Below the pieces are notes generated by a model. The model did no database searches and had not been told where the DNA came from. It saw nothing but the letters and a program-made list of their open reading frames with translations. From Nitrospira sp. KM1 (lineage in GTDB: Bacteria > Nitrospirota > Nitrospiria > Nitrospirales > Nitrospiraceae), in the NCBI RefSeq assembly GCF_011405515.1, contig NZ_AP022671.1:124001-188000 (forward strand): a stretch of 64,000 nt of DNA, written 5' to 3'. Below, piece by piece: positions 53,285 through 63,252 of this stretch (within the stretch, counting starts at the first letter, position 1; the number at the start of each line of letters is the position of its first letter). The translations under genes were made by a program, and so were the position numbers.

Positions 53285-54805
53285 ATGATGCAACCGACTT
53301 CCCGATTTGAATCGCATGCCGTCCTCCGGACGTTTCTCGGGTTCCTCTCCGCCATCGTGTTGATGAGCGGATGCTCCATCAATCCGGTCAGCAATATGCC
53401 CGAGGTAACCCTGGTCACCGTCGCCCAGGAGAAGAAGATCGGCGCGGAAGAAGCCAAGAATGTCGAGCGTGAAATGGGGCTGCTCGATGACCAGGCTCTG
53501 ACGGCGTATCTGGACCAGGTCGGCCAGCGCTTGGCAAAGGAATCGCCGAGGCAGGATGTCACGTACGAATTTCATGTAGCGGACATGGTTGAACCCAACG
53601 CGTTTGCCCTGCCGGGCGGCTATGTCTATGTCACCCGAGGTCTCCTTTCTTTGGTCAATACGGAAGATGAATTGGCCGGCGTCGTCGGTCACGAAATCGG
53701 ACACGTGGCGGCACGACACTCGGTTCAGAAGATCTCCAGACAGGGGCCGTTTACGTTGATCACCAATCTCGTCTCCGGTGTCACGGGTCTGTTTGTGCCA
53801 TTGGTCGGCAACATCGTCGGCGGCATCGGCAATCTGGCCCAGAGCCTCGTCTTTTCTCCGTACAGCCGTTCGCAGGAAAGCCAAGCCGACGAAGTGGGAC
53901 AAGAGATGGCCGCGAAGGCAGGATGGAATCCGGCAGGCTTGTCCTCCTTTCTCAACACGCTCAGTCGGGAAGAGTCGTTGATGAACGATGGTCCGCGCCG
54001 GCCGAGCTTCTTCGATTCTCATCCGGCGACGCCCGATCGCGTTGAAAAGACGACGAAACACGCGAAGGAACTCAAACAGGCCAGCCGGCCGCCGATTACT
54101 CCCTCACGCGACGCGTTCATCAGTCGGTTTGACGGACTCGTCGTCGGACAACGGGCCGCCAATGGACAGATCATCGGACAGACCTATCGGCATCCGGATC
54201 TGAATCTCTTCATCGAATTTCCGGAGAAGTGGCATGTCGATAACAGTCCTATCCAGGTTGCCGCTGCTCCCAAGGACGGAGACATGGCGATCGTGTTACA
54301 GGCCGTCGGAGAGGGGATGGACCCGATGGAGGGCGCGAGAGTGCTGGAGAAAGCCAGTAAGTCATCCGTGGTGGCCAAGACAAAGCCGACGACTGTCCAT
54401 GGCCTGCCTGCGGCTCGCACCCAGCTTTCGGATTCGGGGATGGTGGCGGAAATCACCTGGATTGCCCACGAAGGGATGATTTATCAAATGGTGGGCATCG
54501 CGAAAGCCCGTATGTTTGAAACCGTGCAACCGGTCATCCATGCCACGGTCCAAAGCTTCCGTGCTCTGACAACAGACGAGCGGGCCGCCATCCGGGAAAA
54601 ACGTCTGCGACTGGTCCAGGCGCGGGCGGGGGAACGGCTGAGCGATCTTGCGGCGCGCACCCATTCAAGTTGGAATGTGAAACAGATGGCGGTTGCCAAT
54701 GAACTGGCTGAGGGCGATGTTCTCACCGAAGGGCGTTTGATCAAGATTGCGGCCGAAGAGCCGTACGAGGGCAAGAACGCTGTGCTCAGGTTTCGTGAGA
54801 AATAA
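53285..54805 (+). CDS. M48-family metalloprotease (lipoprotein)
   Basis: 506 aa. Lipobox-like 'VLMSGC' near the start. Residues 60-255 are an M48 (Oma1/BepA-like) domain: 'EDELAGVVGHEIGHVAARHS' with HExxH at 136-140 and the third ligand in 'SQESQADEVG'. The C-terminal part after 290 is a separate domain that ends in a LysM-like stretch ('DLAARTHSSW..MAVANELAEGDVLTEGRLIKI'). It probably takes part in outer-membrane protein quality control. It ends exactly where the minus-strand response regulator ends (54805/54806). Confidence 0.86.
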   Translation: MMQPTSRFESHAVLRTFLGFLSAIVLMSGCSINPVSNMPEVTLVTVAQEKKIGAEEAKNVEREMGLLDDQALTAYLDQVGQRLAKESPRQDVTYEFHVADMVEPNAFALPGGYVYVTRGLLSLVNTEDELAGVVGHEIGHVAARHSVQKISRQGPFTLITNLVSGVTGLFVPLVGNIVGGIGNLAQSLVFSPYSRSQESQADEVGQEMAAKAGWNPAGLSSFLNTLSREESLMNDGPRRPSFFDSHPATPDRVEKTTKHAKELKQASRPPITPSRDAFISRFDGLVVGQRAANGQIIGQTYRHPDLNLFIEFPEKWHVDNSPIQVAAAPKDGDMAIVLQAVGEGMDPMEGARVLEKASKSSVVAKTKPTTVHGLPAARTQLSDSGMVAEITWIAHEGMIYQMVGIAKARMFETVQPVIHATVQSFRALTTDERAAIREKRLRLVQARAGERLSDLAARTHSSWNVKQMAVANELAEGDVLTEGRLIKIAAEEPYEGKNAVLRFREK

Positions 54806-55249
54806 TCAATCGCGGCGAAGCGCGAAGGACAGCGTCGGCGAGATGAACGTCCTTCCCAGGAGAGCTTCTTTGATCGCGATCGGGAGGTCCGGCGTGAGAC
54901 GGGGTTTCACCACGTAGCCCAGAGCGCCTGCCGTCAGGGACTCCTCGACGAATTCTCGATCCTCGTGCACCGTCAGGAACACGATTCTCGCGGATGATCC
55001 GCTCGTGTTCAGCAGACGAGCAGCATCGAGCCCGTTCAAGCGCGGCATGGAGATGTCGAGAATGAGCACGTGCGGCTGCAGTTCCCGCACGGCTTGCAGC
55101 AGGTCTTCGCCATTGCTCACCGTGCCGACCACGTGAAACTCCGGTGTGAGAATGCGTGCCGCTTCTTCCAGCATCGCCGGGTTGTCATCGGCAAGCAGGA
55201 CGCGTACCGATGCCTCTTCCCGTCGCTTCTTCTCGTCGTGCTGAATCAT
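54806..55249 (-). CDS. Single-domain response regulator
   Basis: 147 aa from ATG 55249, with the upstream codons to 55327 dropped. 'RVLLADDNPAMLEEAARIL' and 'LILDISMPRLNG' are a CheY-like receiver with phosphorylation Asp, Thr ('FLTVHED') and Lys ('VVKPR'). No output domain follows. It lies 101 bases after the NarL-type gene and may compete for phosphate from the same kinase. Confidence 0.75.
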   Translation of the reverse strand: MIQHDEKKRREEASVRVLLADDNPAMLEEAARILTPEFHVVGTVSNGEDLLQAVRELQPHVLILDISMPRLNGLDAARLLNTSGSSARIVFLTVHEDREFVEESLTAGALGYVVKPRLTPDLPIAIKEALLGRTFISPTLSFALRRD

Positions 55250-55350
55250 GCCGGAAGACGATCCTTCCGTTGCAAAAAGCAATGCCCTGATGTGTATCAT
55301 CCGGATCAGGGAATGGGATACTGGCAAAAATGACAGTGGCGAGACGAACG

Positions 55351-56001
55351 TCAGCGCCGGCCGTGGTTGCCCAACGTAAGGCCCTGCCGGATGGCGAATT
55401 GGATCAGTTCGGCGTTGCTGCGAACGTGAAACTGTTCCATGATCCGATACTTGTGGAACGCGACCGTTCGAGGTGTCACGCGCAGGATCTCTCCTGCTTG
55501 CTTCATCGAATAGCCCTCCGCGAGGAGCTGCAGGACCTCCCGCTGGCGGAAGGTCAACTGAGCGGGCACGGGGCGGTTCCCGTTCTGGATGAACGACTGC
55601 ACCATCCCGTCGGTGGCCTGCGTGCTGACGTACACGCGTCCTTGTACGGCGGCGTGAATGGCCTCGGATAACTCCGAACTGGCCGCGCTCTTGAGCAAAA
55701 ATCCTGACGCTCCGATACGGAACGCTTCGGTGGACAGATCGGGATCCTCGTTCATCGTCAGGAAAATGAGTTTGACGTCCGGCATCGCGCGTTTGAGCTG
55801 TCGCGCGGCGTCGAGGCCGTTGAGCAGCGGCATGCCGATATCGAGCACGATGACATCCGGGCGCAGTTCACGGGCCCTGGGCAGCAGGGATCGTCCATCA
55901 CATACGGTGCCGACGACGTCGCAATCGGGTTGAAGCAATTTGGTACAGGCTTCGACGAGAAGCCGATGATCATCCGCCAGCAAGACACGCGGTCGCGGCA
56001 C
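55351..56001 (-). CDS. NarL/FixJ-type response regulator
   Basis: 216 aa starting at GTG 56001 with GGAGG 5 bases upstream. Receiver 'RVLLADDHRLLVEACTKLLQ', 'IVLDIGMPLLNG', 'FLTMNED', then a LuxR-type HTH 'LTFRQREVLQLLAEGYSMKQAGEILRVTPRTVAFHKYRIMEQF'. It lies 20 bases after the histidine kinase stop, so the pair is a two-component system. Confidence 0.9.
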   Translation of the reverse strand: MPRPRVLLADDHRLLVEACTKLLQPDCDVVGTVCDGRSLLPRARELRPDVIVLDIGMPLLNGLDAARQLKRAMPDVKLIFLTMNEDPDLSTEAFRIGASGFLLKSAASSELSEAIHAAVQGRVYVSTQATDGMVQSFIQNGNRPVPAQLTFRQREVLQLLAEGYSMKQAGEILRVTPRTVAFHKYRIMEQFHVRSNAELIQFAIRQGLTLGNHGRR

Positions 56002-56021
56002 TCTGTCCTCCGTTGGGCGCG

Positions 56022-58154
56022 TTACTGCGTCGAGGCGGAAACCTGCACGACGATGCGAGTGCCCCGCGATGGGCGTGATTCGATCAGGATATGTCCGCCC
56101 AGGGTTTTCACCCGCTCCTGCATGCTGATAAGCCCGAGTCTGCCCTTTAACGTCGCGGTTCGAAGGTCGAACCCGACACCGGAGTCCGAAATGCATAAAT
56201 GCACATGGCCGCGGTCTCCGAGCAATTCAAGCCGTCCCTCCCGGACGCCGCTGTGTTTCACCATGTTGTTCAACGCTTCCTGCACGATCCGATACAGACA
56301 TAACGCCGGTTCCCTCGCGATCACACGCGGGACGTTCCGGTGGAGAAAGTCGATCCGGATGCCTTGGCGCTCAAATAGCTCGCGGCATAATCCCCTGACG
56401 GCGGCGGTCAATCCGAGGTGCTCGAGTTTGGCGGGGTGGAGTTGATGAGACAACCGATGGACGTCCGAAGCGATTTCCAGGGTCAATGTCCGCATATCTT
56501 CGATTTGCTCGCAGGTGTCATGCTGTAATCCCGCCGTCTCGCCGATCCGTCCAAGGCCGATTGCCAGCAAGGCCAGCCGCTGGCTGAAATCGTCATGCAG
56601 CTCGCGGGCGATGCGCGAGCGTTCCTCCTCCTGCACGGTGATCAGCTGCCCGGCCATTTGCGTCAAGGTACGGTCCGCGCGCTTGCGTTCGCTGATGTCC
56701 AGCATGACGCCGATCAGCTCTTTGGCTTCGGAACCGTGGATCACGACATGAACGGAATCATGCAGCCAGACCTCGCGGCCGTCGGCAGCCAGCATGCGAT
56801 ATTCCAACACGTGGTGCAGTCTGTCCTGGGTTGCCTGTCGGCGTGAAGCCAGAACCCTGATGCGGTCGTCGCTGTGGAGGTGGGTTTCCCAGAAGTCCGG
56901 ATGGTCGAGCCACTGTTGCGCGGGGTAACCCAGAAGCGTCTCAGCTTGTTTGCTCACGAACGTCGTCCGGAGCGTCGCGGCATCCCCGCGCCATACGATC
57001 GCCTCCAGGGAGTCGACCAGTTCTTCGTAACGCCGTTCCGCCTGGTGTTTGGCCGTCTCGGCCAGTTTTCTCCGTGTGATGTCCAAGTGCGTAACGACCG
57101 CACCGCCGTTCTTTCCTCTGAACGGCGTCACCGTCATGAGGAACCATCGGCGCTCACGGGGGGAGTCGCATGCATACTCGTGTTCGTAAAAAATCGACGT
57201 ACCGTCCAGGACACGCTGAACTCCGATTCTGACTTGGCCGCAATCCTGGCACCCTGAAGCTTCCGCCCGACGGCAGACCTGAAGATAGTTGATGCCGATA
57301 TTGATCCTGGGGTGGGTGGACGTCTGATTCAGGCGTCCGAATTCCTTCCAGGCCTCGTTGACTGCCATGATCGTGCCCTGTCCGTCGAGGACGGCGATAT
57401 GGCTTTGGAGGCTGGCGAGTACAGCACTTCCCAATGCTTCGCTTTGGCGGAGCCGGCCTTCATTCCGGCAGCGGCGCTTTTGATCGGCATGACGGTCGAC
57501 GGCGAGGCGGGTCGATTCGTTGATTCGGCTTGCCGGCGGATCTTCAAGATCGACTCGATGGCCTAACAAGAGGCGATTGCGCTCTTCCGATACGTGAAGG
57601 GATCGTTCGGCCCGCATCCGCTTGATCTCAGCGGCTGTCCTCGCGGCGAGAATTCGTAGGATCGAGACGGACTGGCCCATGGCAGGCATGGGACCTTCGT
57701 TGAGAACGCCAAGAAAACCTATGGCACCACCGGTGTGATCGATCATTGGCACCGCGCAGCAACTGTCGACGCGCCAGGCCGAGAGTCGCTCCTGATCCGG
57801 GAAGGATAGGCGCAAGGAGTCCGCATGGAGAACGACTTGTCCTCCAAGACATAGAGCGTATGGGGTCTTCTCGATGGATTCAGTGTAATTCGAGAGAAGC
57901 GTGTTTCGGCTCCAACAGCCCAGCGTGTGATAGAGACGATGATCCTCACTGAACTCACCGACGACCACATGCGATGCGCCCAACGCCCCGGCCAGGTGCT
58001 GGACGAGCAATGGAAAAAATAACGAACCTGTTTCTTTTTCGACCGCTTCCATCAACTCGAGCAGCAACAGTTCGGATTCCAATATCGATGCATTGAATCG
58101 AGATCGGTCAGCGTGTGAAGACTTGAAGGATGTGCGAGAGGGGTGGGTCAGCAT
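56022..58154 (-). CDS. NarX/UhpB-type sensor histidine kinase with GAF and PAS domains
   Basis: 710 aa, no membrane helix, so cytosolic. GAF-like domain about 40-185, PAS about 245-370, PAS/PAC about 385-500, HisKA_3 with phospho-acceptor H520 in 'ARELHDDFSQ', HATPase ('QEALNNMVKHSG', 'DSGVGFD', 'GLISMQERVKTLGG'). A Cys pair 'GCQDCG' (about 318-325) lies in the first PAS and could bind a metal or sense redox. It pairs with the NarL-type regulator. Confidence 0.9.
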   Translation of the reverse strand: MLTHPSRTSFKSSHADRSRFNASILESELLLLELMEAVEKETGSLFFPLLVQHLAGALGASHVVVGEFSEDHRLYHTLGCWSRNTLLSNYTESIEKTPYALCLGGQVVLHADSLRLSFPDQERLSAWRVDSCCAVPMIDHTGGAIGFLGVLNEGPMPAMGQSVSILRILAARTAAEIKRMRAERSLHVSEERNRLLLGHRVDLEDPPASRINESTRLAVDRHADQKRRCRNEGRLRQSEALGSAVLASLQSHIAVLDGQGTIMAVNEAWKEFGRLNQTSTHPRINIGINYLQVCRRAEASGCQDCGQVRIGVQRVLDGTSIFYEHEYACDSPRERRWFLMTVTPFRGKNGGAVVTHLDITRRKLAETAKHQAERRYEELVDSLEAIVWRGDAATLRTTFVSKQAETLLGYPAQQWLDHPDFWETHLHSDDRIRVLASRRQATQDRLHHVLEYRMLAADGREVWLHDSVHVVIHGSEAKELIGVMLDISERKRADRTLTQMAGQLITVQEEERSRIARELHDDFSQRLALLAIGLGRIGETAGLQHDTCEQIEDMRTLTLEIASDVHRLSHQLHPAKLEHLGLTAAVRGLCRELFERQGIRIDFLHRNVPRVIAREPALCLYRIVQEALNNMVKHSGVREGRLELLGDRGHVHLCISDSGVGFDLRTATLKGRLGLISMQERVKTLGGHILIESRPSRGTRIVVQVSASTQ

Positions 58155-58482
58155 GCGGCCTCAGGAGTACAAATGTGGAAACCTACCTTCCTCCTGATGG
58201 AAGGTTGAGGGGAGCATGCACCCATCAATGAATGGAGTCAATAGATCCTCTTGGGTCCGCTCAAAAATAGGGGCATTTCAATGTCACGAGATGGCTTGTC
58301 CGAACACTGTCAAATCTGACAGTGTTCGCTGAAGCGAACACGCTGTACAGTTTGCGTGATTCGTGGGTGTCGGCATCCAGAACCGATCAAAGCGATGTGG
58401 CATTTACCCTTACGGATAGGATATACACCGCGGGTATCTCGAGACGGGATTGTATGGCCCTGCAGAGGGGAAGGAGGCTCAT
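58155..58482. other. Divergent intergenic region between kinase and glycosidase operons
   Basis: About 330 bases with no gene. It contains the double palindrome at 58301-58341. Promoters for both directions must lie here. Confidence 0.5.
58301..58341. promoter_or_regulatory. Overlapping inverted repeats
   Basis: CGAACACTGTCA-AATC-TGACAGTGTTCG (58301-58328) is a perfect 12-base-pair inverted repeat. A second one, GTGTTCGCT-GA-AGCGAACAC (58322-58341), is also perfect and shares the middle arm. Three CGAACAC-type half-sites therefore alternate in direction. It could be a tandem operator for the NarL-type regulator or another protein, or a switchable RNA hairpin. Confidence 0.6.
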
Positions 58483-61275
58483 ATGACCGAAGAGCATGAA
58501 CGGCTCGAAGCAGCGCGCACTCAGAATGTTGCGTGGAGGCGCTGGGGGCCCTACCTGAGCGAACGGCAGTGGGGAACTGTGCGTGAGGATTACAGTCACG
58601 ATGGAAATGCGTGGGATTTTTTCAGCCACGATCAGGCGCGCTCGCGTGCCTATCATTGGGGGGAAGACGGATTGGCGGGCTTCTCAGACGATAAACAGCG
58701 GCTATGTTTCGCCCTTGCACTTTGGAATAGCAAGGATCCCATTCTCAAGGAACGGCTTTTCGGCCTCACCAACAGCGAAGGCAACCATGGCGAGGATGTG
58801 AAGGAATATTACTTCTACCTCGACAGCACGCCGACTCATTCATACATGAAATATCTCTACAAGTACCCTCAACCGGCATACCCGTATGACGACCTGGTCA
58901 AGACGAACAAGTCCCGTACACGTCATGAGATGGAATACGAACTCCTCGATACGGGTGTGTTCGATGAGGACAAGTATTTCGACGTGTTTGTGGAGTATGC
59001 GAAGGAATCTCCGGAAGACATTCTGATCAAAGTCACCGTTCACAATCGCGGGAAAGATACCGCCTCGCTCCATGTTTTGCCGACGCTCTGGTTCCGCAAC
59101 ACCTGGTCCTGGTCCGAGGGGGTGGACAAGCCCAGCCTCGAGCAATCCTCCGAACCGAATGGTATGAGCGTGATTGCCGCGTCGCATCCGGAATTGGGCA
59201 ACCGCTATTTATGGTGTGAAGGAGAAGTTCCACTCCTGTTCACGGAAAATGAAACGAACATGGAACGGATCTTCAACCAGCCGAATCGAAGCTCGTATGT
59301 GAAGGACGGCATCAATCAATGCATTGTGCATGGTCAGGACGGATCGGTGAATCCTCTCAGGACTGGCACGAAGGCCTCCGCGCACTACCAGATGAAGATT
59401 CCCGGCGGAGGATCGAAGGTCATACGGATGCGTTTGTGCACCGCCTCTCCATCGGATACGGTCGGATCGACCAAGGGAGAGCCGTTCGGCAAGCGTTTCG
59501 ACACGGTTGTGAACGATCGGCTGCGGGAAGCAGATGAGTTCTACGGGGCTATCGCGCCGCCGTCTTTGAGCGCAGACGAGAAGCACGTGATGCGGCAGGC
59601 CATGGCCGGGATGCTGTGGAGCAAACAGTACTACTATTTTGATCTCGATCTTTGGCTGAGAGAGCATGGCGTCAGCTCCTCGGAAGCGACAAAGGCGTTG
59701 CATATTCGAAACCGGCAATGGCTGCATATGGTAAACGACGATGTCATTTCCATGCCGGATAAATGGGAGTATCCCTGGTACGCGGCCTGGGACCTGGCAT
59801 TCCACACCGTTGCGCTGGCGACCGTGGATCCCGACTTCGCCAAGAATCAGCTCGATCTCATGCTGCGTGAAGTGTATCTTCATCCGAACGGCCAGATCCC
59901 CGCATACGAGTGGAACTTCGGAGACGTCAACCCTCCGGTGCATGCCTGGGCGACCAACTATGTCTATTCCCTCGAGAAATCACGACGGGGCCAGGGAGAC
60001 ATCAAATTTCTGGAACACGCGTTTCAGAAACTGCTCTTGAACTTCACCTGGTGGGTCAACCGAAAAGATCCGTCGGGGCGAAACGTCTTCGAGGGAGGGT
60101 TTCTCGGCCTCGACAACATCGGCGTGTTCGACCGGAGCTCGCCGCTGCCGACGGGCGGAACACTGGAGCAGGCGGACGGCACGGCTTGGATGGCGCTGTT
60201 CAGCCAAAACATGCTGCAGATTGCGCTGGAGCTGGCGTCAAACGATCCGGTGTACGAGGGGATGACCACCAAGTTTCTCGAGCATTTTTTCAGGATTGCC
60301 GGATCGATGGACCGGGTGGGTGAACATCAAGACGAAATGTGGGACGAAGAAGACGGATTCTTTTACGACATCTTGCGGCTGCCCGATGGGAACGCCACGC
60401 GATTGAAAGTCCGGTCGATGGTCGGCCTGTTGCCGCTCTGCGCAACCACGATCATTCCTGAAGAATTTATCCACAAATTTCCAAAGACCGTCGAGCAGGC
60501 TCGGCGCTTTCTCAAGCGCGATCCGGACTTGTTCGCCAACGTGGCTTCGCCGACCAAAGCGGGCGTCGCGGGGCGCCGGCTCTTCGCCGTGATGAACGAA
60601 AACAAGTTGCGACGAGTGCTCGCCCGCATGCTCGACGAAGAACGGTTTCTCAGCCCGTACGGGATCCGTTCGTTGTCGCGGCACCATCTCGATGATCCGT
60701 ACATCCTGCATGTCCACGGTGAAGAATTTCGCGTGCAGTATCTTCCCGCCGAGTCGAATAACGGGATGTTCGGAGGCAATTCCAACTGGCGCGGCCCGAT
60801 TTGGATGCCGGTGAACGTCCTGATCATCCGGGCGCTCATGCATTTCTATCTGTATTACGGGAACGACTTCAAAGTCGAATGTCCGACCGGATCAGGGAAA
60901 ATGATGAATCTGTTCGAGGTCGCGCGGGACATTTCAGGAAGACTGACCGCCATTTTCAGGCGTGATGCCAAGGGGAAACGGCCCGTGTACGGCGGATCGA
61001 AGAAATTTCAGGACGACCCGCATTGGCGCGACCATATTTTGTTCTACGAATACTTTCATGGAGACAACGGAGCCGGGCTGGGAGCGAGCCATCAAACCGG
61101 ATGGACCGGTTTGGTCGGCGGCCTGATCTCGTTGTTCGGCCGCGTGAACGAAAAGGAGTGGTTGGAGAAGGGAATCTTCTTTGGTCCGATTCAGACACCG
61201 ATAGCGGAAGACAAGGCCGTGCAGGACCCGGTCAAGGGTGAAGCGTCGGCCAAGCCGGAGCGCGTGGAAAAATGA
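58483..61275 (+). CDS. GH63-family glucosidase-like protein (MGH1-type)
   Basis: 930 aa from ATG 58483 with AAGGAGG 5 bases upstream. The sequence pattern is that of MGH1-type/GH63 glycosidases: 'GEDGLAGFSDDKQRLCFALALWN' at the start and '(W)Y..WDLAFH' ('PWYAAWDLAFHTVAL', about 445-460), 'EWNFGDVNPPVHAWA', 'GFLGLDNIGVFDRSS' and 'GMFGGNSNWRGPIWMPVN' in the (alpha/alpha)6 part. It likely hydrolyses glucosyl bonds in small glycosides or a polysaccharide. Its stop overlaps the GH13 gene by 4 bases. Confidence 0.85.
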   Translation: MTEEHERLEAARTQNVAWRRWGPYLSERQWGTVREDYSHDGNAWDFFSHDQARSRAYHWGEDGLAGFSDDKQRLCFALALWNSKDPILKERLFGLTNSEGNHGEDVKEYYFYLDSTPTHSYMKYLYKYPQPAYPYDDLVKTNKSRTRHEMEYELLDTGVFDEDKYFDVFVEYAKESPEDILIKVTVHNRGKDTASLHVLPTLWFRNTWSWSEGVDKPSLEQSSEPNGMSVIAASHPELGNRYLWCEGEVPLLFTENETNMERIFNQPNRSSYVKDGINQCIVHGQDGSVNPLRTGTKASAHYQMKIPGGGSKVIRMRLCTASPSDTVGSTKGEPFGKRFDTVVNDRLREADEFYGAIAPPSLSADEKHVMRQAMAGMLWSKQYYYFDLDLWLREHGVSSSEATKALHIRNRQWLHMVNDDVISMPDKWEYPWYAAWDLAFHTVALATVDPDFAKNQLDLMLREVYLHPNGQIPAYEWNFGDVNPPVHAWATNYVYSLEKSRRGQGDIKFLEHAFQKLLLNFTWWVNRKDPSGRNVFEGGFLGLDNIGVFDRSSPLPTGGTLEQADGTAWMALFSQNMLQIALELASNDPVYEGMTTKFLEHFFRIAGSMDRVGEHQDEMWDEEDGFFYDILRLPDGNATRLKVRSMVGLLPLCATTIIPEEFIHKFPKTVEQARRFLKRDPDLFANVASPTKAGVAGRRLFAVMNENKLRRVLARMLDEERFLSPYGIRSLSRHHLDDPYILHVHGEEFRVQYLPAESNNGMFGGNSNWRGPIWMPVNVLIIRALMHFYLYYGNDFKVECPTGSGKMMNLFEVARDISGRLTAIFRRDAKGKRPVYGGSKKFQDDPHWRDHILFYEYFHGDNGAGLGASHQTGWTGLVGGLISLFGRVNEKEWLEKGIFFGPIQTPIAEDKAVQDPVKGEASAKPERVEK

Positions 61276-62741
61276 CGGCTTGGTCGAAACGACCCCGCAT
61301 TTACGAAATCAATACCTGGGTCTGGCTGAATGAGCTGACGAAGACGGCCGGCGCGTCGATGACATTGGCTGATGTTCCCACGACCAAGTGGGATGCCATC
61401 GCCGCCTATGGATTCGACGCGGTCTGGCTTATGGGGGTCTGGGAACGGAGTCCTGCCGGCATCGACATTGCCATGCGCAACGAAGCCTTGCTGGCGGATT
61501 TTCGCCGTGCGCTTCCTGATTTCAAGGCTGAAGACAACGTCGGTTCTCCCTATTGCGTCCGGCGTTATCAGGTTGATGAACGACTGGGTGGACCAAAGGG
61601 ACTGGCCGCGGCGAGAAAAATGCTGGCAGATCGGGGCATGCGTCTGATCCTCGACTTTGTTCCCAATCATGTGGCTCCCGACCATCCCTGGGCGACAGAA
61701 CATCCTGAATATTTCATCCAAGGAAGCGCGGAGGATTTGGCCAGAGAACCCCAGTCGTTCTTGAATATGGCCGGCCGTGTGATCGCCTGTGGTCGCGATC
61801 CGTTCTTTCCCGCCTGGCCTGATGTGCTCCAACTGAATGCGTTTCACTCCGGGCTGCGAACAGCCGCCGTTGAAACGGTGACGTCGATCGCTTCGCAGTG
61901 CGATGGGATGCGTTGCGATATGGCGATGCTGATGATGAACTCCGTCTTTGAGCGGACTTGGGGAACTCGTGCCGATGTAAAACCGGCGACAGACTACTGG
62001 CCCCAGATCATTGCGGCGGTGAAGAGCCGATCACCAGACACCTTGTTCATGGCCGAGGCTTACTGGGATCTGGAGTTCGAGCTGCAACAGCAGGGATTCG
62101 ATTATTGCTATGACAAGCGACTCTATGACCGCTTAGAACATGAATCGGCCGAAAGCGTCCGGCTGCATCTCTGTGCCGATCCCGCCTACCAGGATAAGCT
62201 GCTTCGTTTTCTGGAAAACCACGACGAACCGCGGGCCGCAGCCACGTTCTCTTCAGAGAAGGCCAAGGCCGCGGCGGTCTCGGTATCGACTCAGCGGGGC
62301 GCTGTGCTGTTCCATGAGGGACAATTCGACGGCCGCCGCACTCGGGTGCCGGTATTTCTGCGCCGGCGTCCGCAGGAAGACCCGGACAAGGAACTTCGGG
62401 AATTCTACAAGAAACTGCTCGACGTGTTGAAGGATCCTGTGATCCAAGACGGGGATTGGCGCTTGTGCGAGCGAACCGGGTGGCCCGATAACCAGAGCTA
62501 TCTCAATCTCGTTGCCTGGTGCTGGAGTGGCCGGGACGGGTGGTATCTCATCGTGGTGAATCTTTCTGAAACTCCTTCACAAGGAAACATTCAAGTCTTG
62601 GCTGAAAACCTCGCCGGTAGGAAGTGGCGAATGACCGATCGCATCACGGGCGCGACGTACGACCGTAACGGAGACGATCTCTACCGACCGGGCTTGTACG
62701 TCGACCTCAATCCATGGGCATTTCATGTGCTGAAATTTTGA
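61272..62741 (+). CDS. GH13-family alpha-amylase-like enzyme
   Basis: 489 aa with the four GH13 motifs: 'LDFVPNH' (127-133), 'GMRCDMAML' with nucleophile D216, 'MAEAYWD' with general acid E262, and 'FLENHDEPR' with D318. It is cytosolic (no signal peptide). It is translated with the GH63-like gene, so both probably act on one glucan or glucoside. Confidence 0.9.
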   Translation: MTAWSKRPRIYEINTWVWLNELTKTAGASMTLADVPTTKWDAIAAYGFDAVWLMGVWERSPAGIDIAMRNEALLADFRRALPDFKAEDNVGSPYCVRRYQVDERLGGPKGLAAARKMLADRGMRLILDFVPNHVAPDHPWATEHPEYFIQGSAEDLAREPQSFLNMAGRVIACGRDPFFPAWPDVLQLNAFHSGLRTAAVETVTSIASQCDGMRCDMAMLMMNSVFERTWGTRADVKPATDYWPQIIAAVKSRSPDTLFMAEAYWDLEFELQQQGFDYCYDKRLYDRLEHESAESVRLHLCADPAYQDKLLRFLENHDEPRAAATFSSEKAKAAAVSVSTQRGAVLFHEGQFDGRRTRVPVFLRRRPQEDPDKELREFYKKLLDVLKDPVIQDGDWRLCERTGWPDNQSYLNLVAWCWSGRDGWYLIVVNLSETPSQGNIQVLAENLAGRKWRMTDRITGATYDRNGDDLYRPGLYVDLNPWAFHVLKF

Positions 62742-62790
62742 GTCACTGTGCGTTTAAGGACGGGTGTTTCATCTTTAAAGGAGGGTGACC

Positions 62791-63222
62791 ATGCGCGTGA
62801 GACTAGCGTTGTTCTCGTTGGTATTGTTGGCCGTGTCATTTCAATGGGGCTGTGCGGAGATGCAGTCGCTGGGCGGTACGGAGACATTGACCAAGCTCCT
62901 GAGCAATCAATTGGGAGTGACGGCCAACCAGGCGACCGGCGGTGTCGGGTCGATGCTCACGCTCGCCAAGGAGCGGTTGTCAGGGATGGACTTCAACACC
63001 CTGAGCACATTTATTCCAGGGGCTGATTCTTTCATGAAAAGCGCCAAAGACCTCGGTGCCGTCACCGGCCCTGTGGGTGATCAGGCAGGACTGAAATCAG
63101 CATTTTCCCGATTGGGCATGGGACAGGACATGGTTCCCAAGTTTAACCAGACGGTGTCGGATTTCGTCGGTAAAACAGGCGGAGAAAAAGCACAAAATAT
63201 TCTGGCGGCTGCATTGAAGTGA
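62791..63222 (+). CDS. DUF2780-like lipoprotein
   Basis: 143 aa from ATG 62791 with AGGAGGGTG upstream. Lipobox region 'VSFQWGC'. 'LTKLLSNQLGVTANQATGGVGSMLTLAKERLS' and 'FSRLGMGQDMVPKFNQTVSDFV' match DUF2780. Role unknown. It lies 49 bases after the GH13 gene and 30 before the LEA-like gene. Confidence 0.75.
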   Translation: MRVRLALFSLVLLAVSFQWGCAEMQSLGGTETLTKLLSNQLGVTANQATGGVGSMLTLAKERLSGMDFNTLSTFIPGADSFMKSAKDLGAVTGPVGDQAGLKSAFSRLGMGQDMVPKFNQTVSDFVGKTGGEKAQNILAAALK

Positions 63223-63252
63223 CACCGCACCAAGGATCGATCGGAGGATGTC

